A stretch of 39,258 nt of DNA from Chromatiaceae bacterium (GTDB taxonomy: Bacteria > Pseudomonadota > Gammaproteobacteria > Chromatiales > Chromatiaceae): assembly GCA_003562815.1 (NCBI GenBank), contig PWTO01000173.1:1-39258 (forward strand), read 5' to 3'. Shown here in pieces: positions 8,315-23,784 of the stretch. The position numbers were made by a program, and so were the translations under genes. Each line of letters begins with the position of its first letter. The stretch's first letter is position 1. The notes beneath the pieces were generated by a model. That model saw only the letters and a program-made list of their open reading frames with translations. It was not told the origin of the DNA and made no database searches.

Positions 8315-8818
8315 TCATAGCGCACGCGCCATCAGCACCGCGTCTTCGCGGCTGGCTCGGCTTGAGTCGGTGCCCGGACCAGCGTTCGCATCGGCACTCG
8401 GGTAATACCCCTTGCGCAGGCCGATCTCATCGAACCCCTCGGCCTGATAGAGCCGGATCGCACCCCGGTTCGACGCCCGCACCTCCAGGAAGGCGGTATC
8501 CGCCTCGCGTTGGCGCGCGAGCGCGAGCGCTCGGCGCAGCAGACGACGCCCCAAGCCACGCCCTTGGTGGCTCGGCGCCACGCACAGGTTCAGGATGTGG
8601 CACTCGCCTGCGGCCACCGACATCACCGTGTGCCCGATCAAGCGTCCGGCCCGATCAGCCACCAAACAATAATAGTGTGCACGCAGGCAATCACGGAAGA
8701 TGCCCTCGGTCCAAGGCACCGCGTAGGCCGCGCATTCGACCCGCATGACCTCGGTGAGATCGGCCTCGGTCATGCGTCGCAAGGCGATCGCGCGTTCCGG
8801 TATGGGGGGGGCAATCAT
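8315..8818 (-). CDS. rimI: Ribosomal protein bS18 alanine N-acetyltransferase RimI
   Basis: A 167-residue GNAT acetyltransferase. The acetyl-CoA loop is VAPSHQGRGLGRRLL and is preceded by the beta4 strand 'HILNLCV'. The C-terminal 'LEVRASNRGAIRLYQAEGFDEIGLRKGYY' is the usual RimI ending. It acetylates the N-terminal alanine of ribosomal protein bS18; other GNAT roles are possible but the motif set favours RimI. ATG 8818 is used; ATG 8773, just before TEADL, is a plausible alternative. A TATAAT sequence lies only 8 bases upstream of ATG 8818 (see findings). The C-terminal 20 or so residues are Ser/Ala/Gly-rich and may be unstructured. Confidence 0.85.
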   Translation of the reverse strand: MIAPPIPERAIALRRMTEADLTEVMRVECAAYAVPWTEGIFRDCLRAHYYCLVADRAGRLIGHTVMSVAAGECHILNLCVAPSHQGRGLGRRLLRRALALARQREADTAFLEVRASNRGAIRLYQAEGFDEIGLRKGYYPSADANAGPGTDSSRASREDAVLMARAL

Positions 8819-9188
8819 CGCCCGATTATAGCCAGTCCCGAGCGCGCCATCGCACCATCGCAACAGCGCGCGGGCGGCATCGGCCAGCGTGCGATCGCCG
8901 CGCGGCGGCCATCGCCAAGGTGTTCATCAATAATAAGATTTAACCTAAACCGAAAGGGTCAGAGCGCGTTTTTGAGTACTGGGTTAACAACCGATTCATT
9001 TTGCTGACGCGGATCATGCTCTGATTGAATTCCGGGGAGTTCTTGAACCGAGATTGATCGGTTGAGGTCAGAACCTCGTTATAGTTCTGCCGAGTTCTCC
9101 GTCTCCGGTCGAGTCGGCGTACAGGTCTCCCGAGAGACCTCGTCCATGTCGGCCGGAGCATCCATCACCCATCCAACGTGGTAACACG
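8819..9188. other. Intergenic region with the probable nifJ promoter and leader
   Basis: 370 bases without a gene. The rimI promoter is expected at the left end (TATAAT at 8826-8831 on the minus strand). An AT-rich patch lies near 8925-8950. The right half has three perfect inverted repeats: 9046-9063 (AACCGA/TCGGTT), 9064-9077 (GAGGT/ACCTC) and 9123-9140 (AGGTCTC/GAGACCT, loop CCGA). The first two are directly adjacent. The start codon of nifJ has only a weak ribosome-binding site. Confidence 0.6.
9123..9140 (+). promoter_or_regulatory. Leader hairpin upstream of nifJ
   Basis: Perfect 7-bp stem AGGTCTC/GAGACCT with tetraloop CCGA, ending 48 bases before the nifJ start. No T-run follows, so it is not an intrinsic terminator. 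It may affect mRNA stability or translation, or may be an operator. Confidence 0.4.
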
Positions 9189-12779
<3,591 letters not shown>

Positions 12780-12865
12780 GACCCTGAATCGCCATCCGCG
12801 AGCGCGGGGCCAAGTCCCCGCGCTCGCGAGCTCGCCCGACTACGACCTTCGTCCCGGAGATCCCC

Positions 12866-13882
12866 ATGGACCTGCCCACCAACTACCTCGGCTTCACACT
12901 CAAAAACCCGATCGTCCCCTCCTCCTCGCCGCTGTCCAAAAGCATCGCGCAAGCGAAAGAGCTGGAGGATCAGGGCGCCTCGGCGCTGATCATGTACTCG
13001 CTGTTCGAGGAGGCCGTCACCACCGAGACCGAGACCATGAACCGGTTCCTGCACCAGCAGGATACCGGCTCCGCCGAGATCGGCGAGGGCTTTATCCCGG
13101 ACTGGAACGACTTCAGTACCGGACTCGATCATTACCTCAATAATCTGCGCCAGCTCAAAGAAGCGCTCGACATTCCGATCATCGCCAGTCTCAACGGCGT
13201 CACCCCCGGCGGTTGGATCGAGCACGCCAAGGAACTCGAGCAGGCCGGCGCCGATGCGCTCGAACTCAACGTCTACTATATCGCCGCCGATATCAACCTC
13301 GATGGCCGCCAGGTCGAAGAGCGCTATCTCGAAATCCTGCGTCTGCTCAAGAGCCAGATCGGCATCCCGATCAACATGAAGCTCTCGCCGAGCTTCAGTT
13401 CGGTCGGCAACATGGTGCGGCGCATGGCCGAGGCCGGCGCCGATGGCGTTTCGCTGTTCAACCGCTTCTATCAGCCCGACATCAATATCGACAGTCTGCG
13501 GTTGCAGCCGAGCCTGCATCCCTCGACCTCGGCCGAAGCGCTGCTCGCGATGCGCTGGATCGCGATTCTGCATGGGCGCATCGACGGCCTGTCGCTCGGC
13601 GCCACCGGCGGTATCCATACCGCCGAGGATGCCATCAAGCTGCTGCTCGCCGGCACCGATGCGGTGCATTTGTGCAGCACCCTGCTGAAGAACGGCGCCC
13701 CGCAGATCGCGCGCATCCTCGACGGCCTCACCACCTGGATGGAGGAGCAGAGCTTCGAGTCGATCGCCGATATGCGCGGTCGTGTCAGCGCGCTGGCGGT
13801 GCCCAATCCAGCCGATTTCGAGCGCGCCAACTACGTCAACATCATCGACAGCTATAGCTTCTCGCCAGGCGTGATGGTCTGA
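12866..13882 (+). CDS. Dihydroorotate dehydrogenase-like flavoprotein
   Basis: A 338-residue TIM-barrel protein. It starts at ATG 12866 with GGAG 7 bases upstream, and lies 86 bases after nifJ. The start 'MDLPTNYLGFTLKNPIVPSSSPLS', the 'INMKLSPSFSS' strand and the 'GATGGIHTAEDAIKLLLAGTDAVHLCS' phosphate/FMN-binding end are typical of the COG0167 family. It differs from true PyrD in lacking the usual catalytic loop context: 'ELNVYYIAAD' replaces the N-[CS]-P motif. It is therefore probably not the pyrimidine enzyme. The linkage to nifJ suggests a redox role with pyruvate oxidoreductase; this is inference. Confidence 0.85.
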   Translation: MDLPTNYLGFTLKNPIVPSSSPLSKSIAQAKELEDQGASALIMYSLFEEAVTTETETMNRFLHQQDTGSAEIGEGFIPDWNDFSTGLDHYLNNLRQLKEALDIPIIASLNGVTPGGWIEHAKELEQAGADALELNVYYIAADINLDGRQVEERYLEILRLLKSQIGIPINMKLSPSFSSVGNMVRRMAEAGADGVSLFNRFYQPDINIDSLRLQPSLHPSTSAEALLAMRWIAILHGRIDGLSLGATGGIHTAEDAIKLLLAGTDAVHLCSTLLKNGAPQIARILDGLTTWMEEQSFESIADMRGRVSALAVPNPADFERANYVNIIDSYSFSPGVMV

Positions 13883-13899
13883 GGCCGAAGGCATCGGCC
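13883..13899 (+). terminator. Weak hairpin after the DHOD-like gene
   Basis: GGCCGA/TCGGCC, a 6-bp stem with a 5-base loop, immediately after the TGA of the DHOD-like gene. There is no T-run. It separates converging transcripts, so it could act on either strand, but a real terminator is not certain. Confidence 0.3.
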
Positions 13900-13974
13900 A
13901 ACGGCAACGGCGGCGCTCGCGACAGTGTGGGCGCCCGCCTCGATCCAGCCTCAAGCCCCACGTCGGATCTCGCC

Positions 13975-14745
13975 TCAGACCAGGGTGCGATCCTCGAGCC
14001 GGAAGCCCAACAGCTCAAGAATGAGCCCGGTCACGGCGCCACCGAGCATCCCGCCCAAAGCTCCGGATGGAACCCCACGCAAAACCTGATCGATGACCGA
14101 ACGCTCGCCGCCGAAGAGCATCGGCGTGGTCATCCCCGCCATCAGCCAGACCGCCGCTCCAACCACCGAGGCGATCAGCCCCGCCACCAGGGGCGCGGCC
14201 AGGTTGTCCGGCAGCCAGCCGTGACAGGCCTGCACGATCCAGTGCTCATTGAGCTGAAACAGCGTGCCGACGATCGCCACCACGCCGGCCGCCATCACGA
14301 AGGGTCCAACGGGCGTTCGCATCGCCGCGAGCACCAGCGCCAAGGCCAGACCGGCGCCGAAACCGGCGAGCATGCCGGTCAGGGTCTCGGCCAGGGGGCG
14401 GGCGTTCTGCCGACCGGTCCAGGCGAAGAAGGCGCCGGCGGCGATTCCGGTCGCGGCGGACACCAGCGTGATCCCGGCCAACTCGATGGTCCGCTCTGCG
14501 GTCACCAGATAACCGATCGAGGCCAACACCCCGGCCGTTGCGCCTACCAGCGCCAGGGGCATGGCGCTGTAGAACGCCGCAGTGGTCATCGCTGCGGCCA
14601 CGGCACCGACCACCAGCGGCTGCCAACCGCTGAGCCCGAGCAACATCAGCACCTCGTATAAGCCGGTGAATAAGCCGCCGAACAAGGCTCCGGCTAGGCT
14701 CCAAACCAACAGCGATACGATGATCGCGATCAATCGTTCTCTCAA
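13975..14745 (-). CDS. Polytopic membrane protein of unknown function
   Basis: A 256-residue hydrophobic protein with about seven predicted transmembrane segments, rich in Gly and Ala; several are glycine-zipper-like (LAGALFGGLFTGLYE, GALGGMLGGAVTGLILE). The start is likely TTG 14745, 8 bases after GGAGGAG; GTG 14754 lies directly against that site, too close for initiation. The C-terminal 'GVPSGALGGMLGGAVTG' resembles segments found in small membrane proteins with no known function. It converges on the DHOD-like gene and is divergent from phaB. Confidence 0.7.
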   Translation of the reverse strand: MRERLIAIIVSLLVWSLAGALFGGLFTGLYEVLMLLGLSGWQPLVVGAVAAAMTTAAFYSAMPLALVGATAGVLASIGYLVTAERTIELAGITLVSAATGIAAGAFFAWTGRQNARPLAETLTGMLAGFGAGLALALVLAAMRTPVGPFVMAAGVVAIVGTLFQLNEHWIVQACHGWLPDNLAAPLVAGLIASVVGAAVWLMAGMTTPMLFGGERSVIDQVLRGVPSGALGGMLGGAVTGLILELLGFRLEDRTLV

Positions 14746-14918
14746 GGCAACCACTCCTCCACGCTTGTCATCATTGTTCTTAGGGGCATTCTAGCTGGCT
14801 CGGGCGCGCGCGTCGCCGCGAAACGCCGTTCGCGTCTGCGTTACTATGTCGCACGCGGTGCGAGCGATCGCAACGTGGCATAACAAGAACCTACCAAAGA
14901 CGAGAGCGAGAGAGAGAC

Positions 14919-15641
14919 ATGGCAAAAACAGCATTGGTCACCGGCGGCACCCGTGGCATCGGCGAGGCGATCTGCGTTGCGCTCAGGGATGCCGGCTATC
15001 AGGTCGCGGCCAACTATGGCGGCAACGATCAGGCCGCCGAGGCCTTTACCCAGCGCACCGGCATCCCGGCCTACAAATTCGATGTCGCCGATTTCGCTGC
15101 CGTTGCCGAGGGCATCCAGCGCATCGAGCAAGCGGTTGGCCCCATCGATATCCTCGTCAACAATGCCGGCATCACCCGCGACACGACCCTGCATAAAATG
15201 CAACCGGAGCAATGGCAACAGGTCATCGACACCAATCTGGGCTCTTGCTTCAACTGCGCGCACGCGGTCATCGACGGCATGCGCGCGCGTGCATTCGGGC
15301 GGATCGTCAACATCGGCTCGATCAACGGCCAGGCTGGCCAATACGGTCAAGTCAATTACGCCGCGTCCAAGTCCGGTATCCATGGTTTTACCAAGGCCCT
15401 AGCCCAGGAGGGCGCGGCCAAGGGCGTCACCGTCAACGCGGTCGCCCCCGGCTATGTGGATACCGAGATGGTGCGCGCGGTGCCGGCCAATGTGCTGGAG
15501 AAGATCATCGCCCGCATCCCGGTCGGCCGCCTTGGCACCCCCGAGGACATCGCGCGCGCGGTGCTCTTCCTGGTCGAGGATGAAGCCGGGTTCATCACCG
15601 GAACCACCCTGTCGATCAACGGCGGACAGCACATGTATTGA
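14919..15641 (+). CDS. phaB: Acetoacetyl-CoA reductase (PhaB)
   Basis: A 240-residue short-chain dehydrogenase. The NADPH-binding motif is TGGTRGIG (residues 8-15), the NNAG motif is present, and the catalytic set is Ser (NIGSINGQ), Tyr and Lys (YAASK). The segment '[32 protein letters not shown]' and the ending '[11 protein letters not shown]' are typical of PhaB, which reduces acetoacetyl-CoA to (R)-3-hydroxybutyryl-CoA for polyhydroxybutyrate synthesis. No phaC or phaA is next to it in the window. FabG is the main alternative, but the C-terminal GGQHMY favours PhaB. Confidence 0.9.
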   Translation: MAKTALVTGGTRGIGEAICVALRDAGYQVAANYGGNDQAAEAFTQRTGIPAYKFDVADFAAVAEGIQRIEQAVGPIDILVNNAGITRDTTLHKMQPEQWQQVIDTNLGSCFNCAHAVIDGMRARAFGRIVNIGSINGQAGQYGQVNYAASKSGIHGFTKALAQEGAAKGVTVNAVAPGYVDTEMVRAVPANVLEKIIARIPVGRLGTPEDIARAVLFLVEDEAGFITGTTLSINGGQHMY

Positions 15642-15706
15642 TCAGCGGTTGTCCAACCCCCGTCGCGCCGATAGACTTCGGCGCTTTGCCCGAGAGTCCC
15701 GTCCTC

Positions 15707-17434
15707 ATGCGTACCTCCGATTTTCCGCTGAACACCGTCAAGGAGACGCCGGCCGACGCCGAGATCGCCAGTCATCGGCTGATGCTGCGCGCCGGCATGA
15801 TCCGCAAGCTCGCCGCCGGGCTCTACACCTGGCTGCCGTTGGGCTTAAGGGTGCTGCGCAAAGTCGAGCGCATCGTGCGCGAGGAGATGGACCGCGCCGG
15901 CGCGCTCGAGGTTGCGATGCCGGCGGTGCAACCGGCCGAGCTGTGGCAGGAATCCGGGCGCTGGGAGCAATACGGCCCCGAACTCCTGCGCTTGAAAGAC
16001 CGCCATCAGCGCGAGTTCTGCTTCGGCCCGACGCACGAGGAGATCATCACCGAGCTGGCGCGCAATGAGCTGCGCAGCTACAAGCAGCTGCCGATCAATT
16101 ACTATCAGATCCAGACCAAATTCCGCGACGAGATCCGCCCCCGCTTCGGCATCATGCGCGCGCGCGAATTCCTGATGAAGGACGCCTACTCGTTCCACGT
16201 CGATCAGGACTCGCTCGCCGACACCTATGCGCTGATGTACGAGACCTACAGCCGCATCTTCAAGCGTTGCGGGCTCGACTTCCGCGCCGTGCAGGCCGAT
16301 ACCGGCGCGATCGGCGGCAACGCCTCGCACGAATTCCATGTGCTCGCCGACTCCGGCGAGGATGCCATCGCCTTCTCGACCGGCAGCGACTACGCCGCCA
16401 ATGTCGAGCTGGCCGAGGCGGTCGGGCTCGATGCCAGCGCACCGGCGCCCGGCGAGGAGCCGCGCCTGGTCGATACCCCCAACGCCAAGACCATCGCCGA
16501 TCTGGTCGAGCAGCATGGCCAGCCGATCGAGCGCACGCTCAAGACCCTGGTCGTCGCTGGCGCCGACCCGGAGACCGGCGCGGAGCAAGGACTGGTCGCG
16601 CTGCTGGTGCGCGGCGATCACGAGCTGAATCCAGTCAAGGCCGAGAAGCTCGCGCGAGTCGCAACCCCGTTGCGCATGGCCAGCGAAGAGGAGATCCGCG
16701 CCGCCATCGGCGCCGGTCCCGGCTCGCTCGGGCCGAAGGATCTGCCCCTGCCCTGCATTGCCGATCGCAGCGTCGCCGCCACTGCCGACTTCAGCGCCGG
16801 CGCCAACCAGGACGGCAAGCACTGGTTCGGGCTCAACTGGGGTCGCGATCTGCCCACCCCCGAGGTCGCCGATCTGCGCAACGTCGTCGAGGGCGATCCC
16901 AGCCCGGACGGTCAGGGCACACTAACCATCGCGCGCGGCATCGAGGTCGGTCACATCTTCCAGCTCGGGCGCAAGTACAGCGAGGCGATGAAGGCCGTGG
17001 TGCTGGATGAATCCGGCAAGGCCGTGACCCTGACCATGGGCTGCTACGGCATCGGCGTCTCGCGCGTGGTCGCCGCCGCGATCGAGCAGCATCACGACGA
17101 GCGCGGCATCTGCTGGCCGGCCAGCATCGCGCCGTTCGAGGTCGCGTTGCTGCCGATGAAGCTCGGCAAATCGTTCCGCGTGCGCGAGGCCGTCGATGAC
17201 CTCTATGCACGCCTGCAGGCGGTCGGCATCGAGGTCCTGCTCGACGACCGCGACGCCCGCCCCGGTTTCATGTTCGCCGACATGGAATTGATCGGCATCC
17301 CCCACCGCGTCGTCATCGGCGATCAGCACCTCGATGACGGCAAAGTCGAATACAAGGGCCGGCGCGACGCCGAGATGCAACTGATCGCGCTCGACGACAT
17401 CGTCCCCTTCCTCGAGCGCACGCTGGCCCGCTGA
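15707..17434 (+). CDS. proS: Prolyl-tRNA synthetase
   Basis: A 575-residue class II synthetase, bacterial type. ATG 15707 starts the canonical '[20 protein letters not shown]'. Class II motif 2 ([25 protein letters not shown]) and motif 3 ([17 protein letters not shown]) are visible. The YbaK-like editing insertion lies at about residues 235-380 and contains 'KTLKTLVV' and the HxLNP-like segment '[13 protein letters not shown]'. The C-terminal anticodon-binding domain contains '[29 protein letters not shown]'. Length matches the E. coli enzyme. It charges tRNA-Pro. Confidence 0.97.
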   Translation: MRTSDFPLNTVKETPADAEIASHRLMLRAGMIRKLAAGLYTWLPLGLRVLRKVERIVREEMDRAGALEVAMPAVQPAELWQESGRWEQYGPELLRLKDRHQREFCFGPTHEEIITELARNELRSYKQLPINYYQIQTKFRDEIRPRFGIMRAREFLMKDAYSFHVDQDSLADTYALMYETYSRIFKRCGLDFRAVQADTGAIGGNASHEFHVLADSGEDAIAFSTGSDYAANVELAEAVGLDASAPAPGEEPRLVDTPNAKTIADLVEQHGQPIERTLKTLVVAGADPETGAEQGLVALLVRGDHELNPVKAEKLARVATPLRMASEEEIRAAIGAGPGSLGPKDLPLPCIADRSVAATADFSAGANQDGKHWFGLNWGRDLPTPEVADLRNVVEGDPSPDGQGTLTIARGIEVGHIFQLGRKYSEAMKAVVLDESGKAVTLTMGCYGIGVSRVVAAAIEQHHDERGICWPASIAPFEVALLPMKLGKSFRVREAVDDLYARLQAVGIEVLLDDRDARPGFMFADMELIGIPHRVVIGDQHLDDGKVEYKGRRDAEMQLIALDDIVPFLERTLAR

Positions 17435-17487
17435 ACACGCTCGCCAGCCACTGCCCTCGCCCCACCGAGACGGAATCCAGACCAAGC

Positions 17488-18003
17488 ATGAGCAGAACTG
17501 AAACCTTCGATCGCGAGCAGCTGCTCGCCTGTGGCCACGGCGAGATGTTCGGACCCGGCAACGCCCAACTGCCGGTACCGAACATGCTGATGATGGACCG
17601 CGTGACCCGCATCGCCGACCATGGCGGCGAATACGACAAGGGCGAGATCGTCGCCGAACTCGACATCAAGCCGGAACTCTGGTTCTTCGGCTGCCACTTC
17701 CCCGGCGATCCGGTGATGCCGGGCTGTCTCGGCCTCGATGCCATGTGGCAGATCGTCGGCTTCTACCTGGCCTGGATCGGCAACCCTGGCCACGGGCGCG
17801 CACTCGGCGTCGGCGAGGTCAAGTTCACCGGCCAGGTGCTGCCGAGCGCCGAGAAAGTGACCTACCGCGTCTGCATGAAGCGCGTCATCTCGCGCAAGCT
17901 GGTGCTCGGCATCGGTGACGGCACCATGGATGTCGACGGTCGCGTCATCTACACCGCCAAGGATCTGCGCGTGGGCCTGTTCACCTCCACCGAGGGCTTC
18001 TGA
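17488..18003 (+). CDS. fabA: 3-hydroxydecanoyl-ACP dehydratase/isomerase FabA
   Basis: A 171-residue single-domain hotdog-fold enzyme, the typical length. The active-site His is in [21 protein letters not shown] (about residue 71) and the partner Asp is in the same segment. It introduces the cis double bond in anaerobic unsaturated fatty-acid synthesis. FabB is not in the window. The stop codon directly abuts the GTG of the next gene. Confidence 0.95.
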   Translation: MSRTETFDREQLLACGHGEMFGPGNAQLPVPNMLMMDRVTRIADHGGEYDKGEIVAELDIKPELWFFGCHFPGDPVMPGCLGLDAMWQIVGFYLAWIGNPGHGRALGVGEVKFTGQVLPSAEKVTYRVCMKRVISRKLVLGIGDGTMDVDGRVIYTAKDLRVGLFTSTEGF

Positions 18004-18747
18004 GTGAGCAGCGAGCCGGGCATCGACACCGAGAACGACGAGCCGGGACTGGCTGCGGCAACATCGACCGAGCGCCCGCCCGATGACGCTCAGTCTCGCG
18101 AGGCCATGCTCACGCCGATCGAGGCGCGCGTGCTCGGCTGCCTGATGGAGAAGGAGCGCACCACGCCGGATCAATATCCGCTCACGCTGAATGGTCTCGT
18201 CACCGCTTGCAATCAGAAAAGCGCCCGCGATCCGGTGATGACGCTCACGCCCGGCGAGGTGGGCCACTGCGTTGGCCAACTGCGCGATCGCGGGCTGGTG
18301 CATGCCAGCTCCAACGGTCGCAGCGAGCGGTTCGATCACAAGCTCACCGGGCATTTCATGCTCGATCGCCAGCAGCAGGCGTTGCTCTGTGTGCTGATGC
18401 TGCGGGGCCCGCAGACCAGCGGGGAATTGCGCACCCACTGCGCGCGGCTCGCCGAATTCGCGAGCCTGAATGCTGTGCAGGCCTCGCTCGATCGACTCGC
18501 GCATCACAACCCACCGCTGGTGCGCGAACTGCCACGCCAGCCCGGCCTGCGCGAGCAGCGCTTCGTGCATCTGCTTTGCGGCGAGCCTTCAGCCGAGTCG
18601 ATTGCGCGGGCCGCAAGCGCCCGCCACCCTTCACCCCGCGCCGACAACATGGAGCAGGAAGCGCTCGCCCACCGCGTCGAGCAGCTCGAAACCGAGGTTG
18701 CCGCATTGCGCGCTGAGCTGGATGCGCTCAAGGCAGAGCTGAGCTAG
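18004..18747 (+). CDS. YceH-family (DUF480) protein
   Basis: A 247-residue protein of the YceH/DUF480 family, with two winged-helix domains. The family start 'LTPIEARVLGCLMEKERTTPDQYPLTLNGLVTACNQKSARDPVM' is near residue 35. The C-terminus is a Leu/Glu coiled coil ('RVEQLETEVAALRAELDALKAEL'). GTG 18004 directly follows the fabA stop with GAGGG upstream. ATG 18106, just before the conserved domain, is an alternative that would remove a poorly conserved 34-residue extension. Function is unknown. Confidence 0.85.
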   Translation: MSSEPGIDTENDEPGLAAATSTERPPDDAQSREAMLTPIEARVLGCLMEKERTTPDQYPLTLNGLVTACNQKSARDPVMTLTPGEVGHCVGQLRDRGLVHASSNGRSERFDHKLTGHFMLDRQQQALLCVLMLRGPQTSGELRTHCARLAEFASLNAVQASLDRLAHHNPPLVRELPRQPGLREQRFVHLLCGEPSAESIARAASARHPSPRADNMEQEALAHRVEQLETEVAALRAELDALKAELS

Positions 18748-18760
18748 CTCGCTTTGCTTT

Positions 18761-19173
18761 TTAGTGGGGATACCTCAGCGGGTGTAGACGTAACGTCTTC
18801 GCCAGAACCACGCCGATGATCACCCCTCCCGTATTCAGGCCGATGTCCATCAGCGACGCATAGCGACCTGGAACGAAAAGCTGGCCATACTCAAGCGCGA
18901 TCCCGATACCGCTGGCGAGCACGGCAGCCCAGAACACCGGCCGCTTGAAGCGCTGAAAACGGGCCAGCGTCAGCGCCCAGAACAGGGTCAGTAGGCCGTA
19001 GAGCACGAAGTGCATGGTGTTCTGCAGCAGGGAAGGAACCGAGGCGACGATGAGCAGGAGCTGAGCATCGTCCTCCTGGGGATAACCCGGCACCAGGGAC
19101 AGGAAGACGATGGCTCCGGTCAACGCGAGGCTGGCCGCGAGACGAAGGGGCGTCGGCAGGTTGATTCCTCTGT

Positions 19174-19177
<4 letters not shown>
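18761..19177 (-). CDS. VanZ-like membrane protein
   Basis: A 138-residue protein with four predicted transmembrane segments. The VanZ-like motif is visible: '[19 protein letters not shown]' followed by '[33 protein letters not shown]', which resembles the 'E-xQ-x5-R-xxD-xxxN-xxG' signature. The start is TTG 19177, which overlaps the stop of the upstream ureC-like gene by four bases (TTGA), so it is probably cotranslated with that operon. VanZ proteins confer low-level teicoplanin resistance in some Gram-positives, but in Gram-negatives their role is unknown. Confidence 0.75.
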
Positions 19178-20786
<1,609 letters not shown>

Positions 20787-20790
<4 letters not shown>

Positions 20791-21158
20791 GCCTTGCTCT
20801 CCTCGGCGCTGTCATCGGCGGCGTCGTCATCGGGCTCCGGCTCCGGTATAGGGTCGAGCAGCCCCATCACCTCGCCACGAAATCCATAGACTGCACGCGC
20901 GCCGGCATAGGGCACCAGATCGACGGTGCGCGACTGTCCAGGTTCGAAGCGCACTGCAGTGCCGGCCGGGATATCGAGCCGATGGCCGCGTGTCGGTGTG
21001 CGCTCGAACTGCAGCGCCGGGTTGGTCTCGAAGAAATGGTAATGGGAGCCGACCTGAATCGGCCGATCGCCCGTGTTCGCAACCTCAACCGCTAACACCG
21101 GTCGGCCTGCATTGAGTTCGACCTCACCAGCGGCCGGGAAGAGTTCGCCAGGAATCAT
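20787..21158 (-). CDS. ureB: Urease beta subunit homologue
   Basis: A 123-residue protein from ATG 21158 (GAGG 8 bases upstream). The family segments [42 protein letters not shown] and [11 protein letters not shown] are intact. It is about 18 residues longer than usual, with an acidic, Pro-rich tail ([18 protein letters not shown]). The ATG of the ureC homologue overlaps its stop codon (ATGA). UreB forms the trimeric urease scaffold with UreA and UreC; here it would scaffold an altered alpha subunit. Confidence 0.92.
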
Positions 21159-21186
21159 AGTGCCATCCTCGGGGTAGGTGGACGGG

Positions 21187-21489
21187 CTAGACGATGGGGG
21201 CGTGGACGGTGACCAGTTTGGTGCCATCGGGGAAGGTCGCTTCCACCTGCACCTCTGGGATCATCTCCGGGACACCCTCCATGACATCGTCGCGGCTCAG
21301 CAGCATGCGGCCATCATCCATCAACTCGGCGACTGTGCGGCCATCGCGCGCGCCTTCCAGAATGGCGCAGCTGATGAAGGCCACCGCTTCTGGATAATTG
21401 AGCTTCAGCCCTCTTGCCTTGCGCCTTTCAGCGAGCAGACCGGCGGTGAACAGCAGCAGCTTATCTTTTTCGCGGGGGTTCAGCTCCAT
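21187..21489 (-). CDS. ureA: Urease gamma subunit homologue
   Basis: A 100-residue protein, standard length, with a well-conserved start ([20 protein letters not shown]), '[16 protein letters not shown]', '[29 protein letters not shown]'. ATG 21489 has GAGG 8 bases upstream. It begins the ureABC run, 97 bases after the ABC-F gene on the same strand. Its strong conservation contrasts with the altered alpha subunit. No ureD, ureE, ureF or ureG lies in the window. Confidence 0.93.
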   Translation of the reverse strand: MELNPREKDKLLLFTAGLLAERRKARGLKLNYPEAVAFISCAILEGARDGRTVAELMDDGRMLLSRDDVMEGVPEMIPEVQVEATFPDGTKLVTVHAPIV

Positions 21490-21586
21490 GGTCGACGCCT
21501 CGTCGAGTCGGGGGTTGAGATCGATGGGATGAAACAGTGTATACGCCAGCAGGGCGCACTCATAGCGCGAAGCGATGCGATCTGTT

Positions 21587-23611
21587 TCAGTGTCCGAGCG
21601 CCTGCTGAGCGGCTTCGAGCGCTTCCCAGCGTTCGTAACAGCCCGCCAGCGCTGTCTCGACCTCGGCCAGTCGGGTCTGAGTCTCGGTGACCTTCTCTGC
21701 CAGCCCCTGATAGAGCGCGGGATCACCGAGCCGCGCATGCAGCTGTTCGACCTCGTGCTCGAACGCCTCGATCTGTTGTGGCAACTGCTCGAGCGCGCGT
21801 TGATCCTTGTAGCTGAGCTTGCCCGGCGACTTGCCTCGGCCGGCGGACGTGCGCCCCGCCGAGTCGCGTCCCGCCGATGCCTGCACAGCCTCGCTGTCGC
21901 GGCCCTTGCGCTTCGCCTCCGTGGCACGCGGCTGCGCCGAGGGCGTTTTGGCCCCGGCTGTTGTCGAGGTCTGCCACGCCTGCCCCTTGGCGTCTCGCTG
22001 GCGCTGGCGCTGCCAATCCGAGTAGCCGCCGACGTACTCCTGTACCCAACCGTCGCCTTCGAGCACCAGGCTGGAGGTGACTACGTTGTCGAGCAAATCG
22101 CGGTCATGGCTGACCAAGAGCAGGGTGCCGTCGAAGGCGTTCAACAGTTCCTCGAGCAAATCCAGGGTCTCGGCGTCCAGATCGTTGGTCGGCTCGTCGA
22201 GCACCAGCAGGTTGGCCGGCTGGGTGAACAGCTTGGCCAACAGCAGCCGGTTACGCTCACCGCCCGAGAGCGCCGAGACGGGTTGCTGGGCGCGATCCGG
22301 GGCAAACAGGAAATCCTTGAGATACGAGAGCACATGCTGGCTACGCCCGCCGACCTCGACCTGATCGCTGCCGCCGGCGACGTTATCGCGCACACTGCGG
22401 TTGGGGTCGAGCTGAGCGCGGAGTTGGTCGAAATAGGCGACCTTGAGGTTGGTGCCGAGCCGGATCTGGCCCGAATCTGGCTGTAGCTGGCCCAGCAGCA
22501 GCTTGAGCAGCGTCGATTTGCCGGCCCCATTGGGACCGATGATCCCGACCCGGTCGCCGCGCAGGATCAGGGTGTCGAGAGCCTGGATGGTCGGCGCCGA
22601 GCCCGCGTCCGGCCGATAGGCGAAGGTCACGCCCTGCGCCTCGACCACCAGCTTGCCGCTGCGCTCGCCGCTGTCGACGCTCAGGCGCGCCTGCCCCAGC
22701 CCCTCGCGCCGCGCACGACGCTCCTCGCGCATCGCCTGCAAGGCCCGCACCCGCCCCTCGTTGCGGGTGCGCCGGGCCTTGATGCCTTGGCGAATCCAGA
22801 CCTCTTCCTCGGCCAAGCGCTTGTCGAAACGCTCGCGCTCCTTGGCCTCGGCATGCAGGCGCTCCTCGCGCCGGCGCAGATAGTTGTCGTAGTCGCCGGG
22901 CCAATCGGTGAGCTGGCCGCGATCGAGTTCGAGGATGCGGGTGGCGAGGTTGCGCAGGAAACGCCGGTCATGGGTGATGAACAGCAGCGAGCCCTGGAAG
23001 CCGAGCATCAGCTCCTCGAGCCATTCGATGGTCTCGATGTCGAGATGGTTGGTCGGCTCGTCGAGCAGCAGCAGATCCGGCTCGCCGATCAGCGCGCGCG
23101 CCAGCATCACCCGTCGGCGCAGCCCGCCGGAGAGGGTCGCGTAGATCGCCTCGCCATCCAGGCCCAGCCGCGAGATCACCCGCTCGGCGCGTTGCTCGAT
23201 CTCCCAGCCGTTGCCGGCCTCCAGGCGCTGTTGCACGGTCGCCAGCCGCGCCAGATCGCGTTCCGAGGCCGAGGCACCCGCCTTGGCCAAGCCATGGCTG
23301 AGATGGTGATACTCGGCGACCAGTGCGCCGAGTTCGCCAAGCCCTTCGGCGACCACGTCCAAGACCCGATGCGCGTCGCCGAGCGGCGCCTCCTGCGCCA
23401 GACGGGCCACGCGCAGTCCATCGGCGCGCCAGAGCGCGCCGGCATCGGGCTGGATCTCGCCATCGATGAGCTTGAGCAAGGTACTCTTGCCAGTCCCATT
23501 GCGCCCGATGAGACAGACGCGCTCGGCCGGATCGATCTCGAGATCGATGCCATCGAGCAGCGGCGGATGGCCATAAGAGAGCGAGACGGCGCGCAGCGAG
23601 AGCAGGGACAT
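21587..23611 (-). CDS. uup: ABC-F family ATPase (Uup-like)
   Basis: A 674-residue soluble protein with two ATP-binding cassettes and no membrane segments. Walker A1 is GRNGTGKST and Walker A2 is GPNGAGKST; signature motifs are [15 protein letters not shown] and [15 protein letters not shown]; Walker B is followed by [16 protein letters not shown] and [16 protein letters not shown]. The linker between the cassettes is Arg/Glu-rich. A basic spacer then leads to a C-terminal coiled coil of about 70 residues ending near 670, which is the Uup hallmark. Uup-type ABC-F proteins bind the ribosome or DNA. ATG 23611 matches the family start '[14 protein letters not shown]'. Confidence 0.93.
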   Translation of the reverse strand: MSLLSLRAVSLSYGHPPLLDGIDLEIDPAERVCLIGRNGTGKSTLLKLIDGEIQPDAGALWRADGLRVARLAQEAPLGDAHRVLDVVAEGLGELGALVAEYHHLSHGLAKAGASASERDLARLATVQQRLEAGNGWEIEQRAERVISRLGLDGEAIYATLSGGLRRRVMLARALIGEPDLLLLDEPTNHLDIETIEWLEELMLGFQGSLLFITHDRRFLRNLATRILELDRGQLTDWPGDYDNYLRRREERLHAEAKERERFDKRLAEEEVWIRQGIKARRTRNEGRVRALQAMREERRARREGLGQARLSVDSGERSGKLVVEAQGVTFAYRPDAGSAPTIQALDTLILRGDRVGIIGPNGAGKSTLLKLLLGQLQPDSGQIRLGTNLKVAYFDQLRAQLDPNRSVRDNVAGGSDQVEVGGRSQHVLSYLKDFLFAPDRAQQPVSALSGGERNRLLLAKLFTQPANLLVLDEPTNDLDAETLDLLEELLNAFDGTLLLVSHDRDLLDNVVTSSLVLEGDGWVQEYVGGYSDWQRQRQRDAKGQAWQTSTTAGAKTPSAQPRATEAKRKGRDSEAVQASAGRDSAGRTSAGRGKSPGKLSYKDQRALEQLPQQIEAFEHEVEQLHARLGDPALYQGLAEKVTETQTRLAEVETALAGCYERWEALEAAQQALGH

Positions 23612-23784
23612 AGGCAGCTTGGCCGGTATCGGCCGGTAATCTGATGAAGTCGGTGACGATAGGCGTGCATCATACTGCGCGCATCGCCTCGCTGTACGCA
23701 TGCACCCATTCATTGTGCAACGCAAAATTCCTGTACACTGTAACGATATCTGTCATTGACAAAGCACTGCATGGATCAATAGGC

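Noticed and set aside
14746-14754. GTG 14754 as the start of the membrane protein
   Set aside because: GGAGGA lies directly against it; TTG 14745 has proper spacing.
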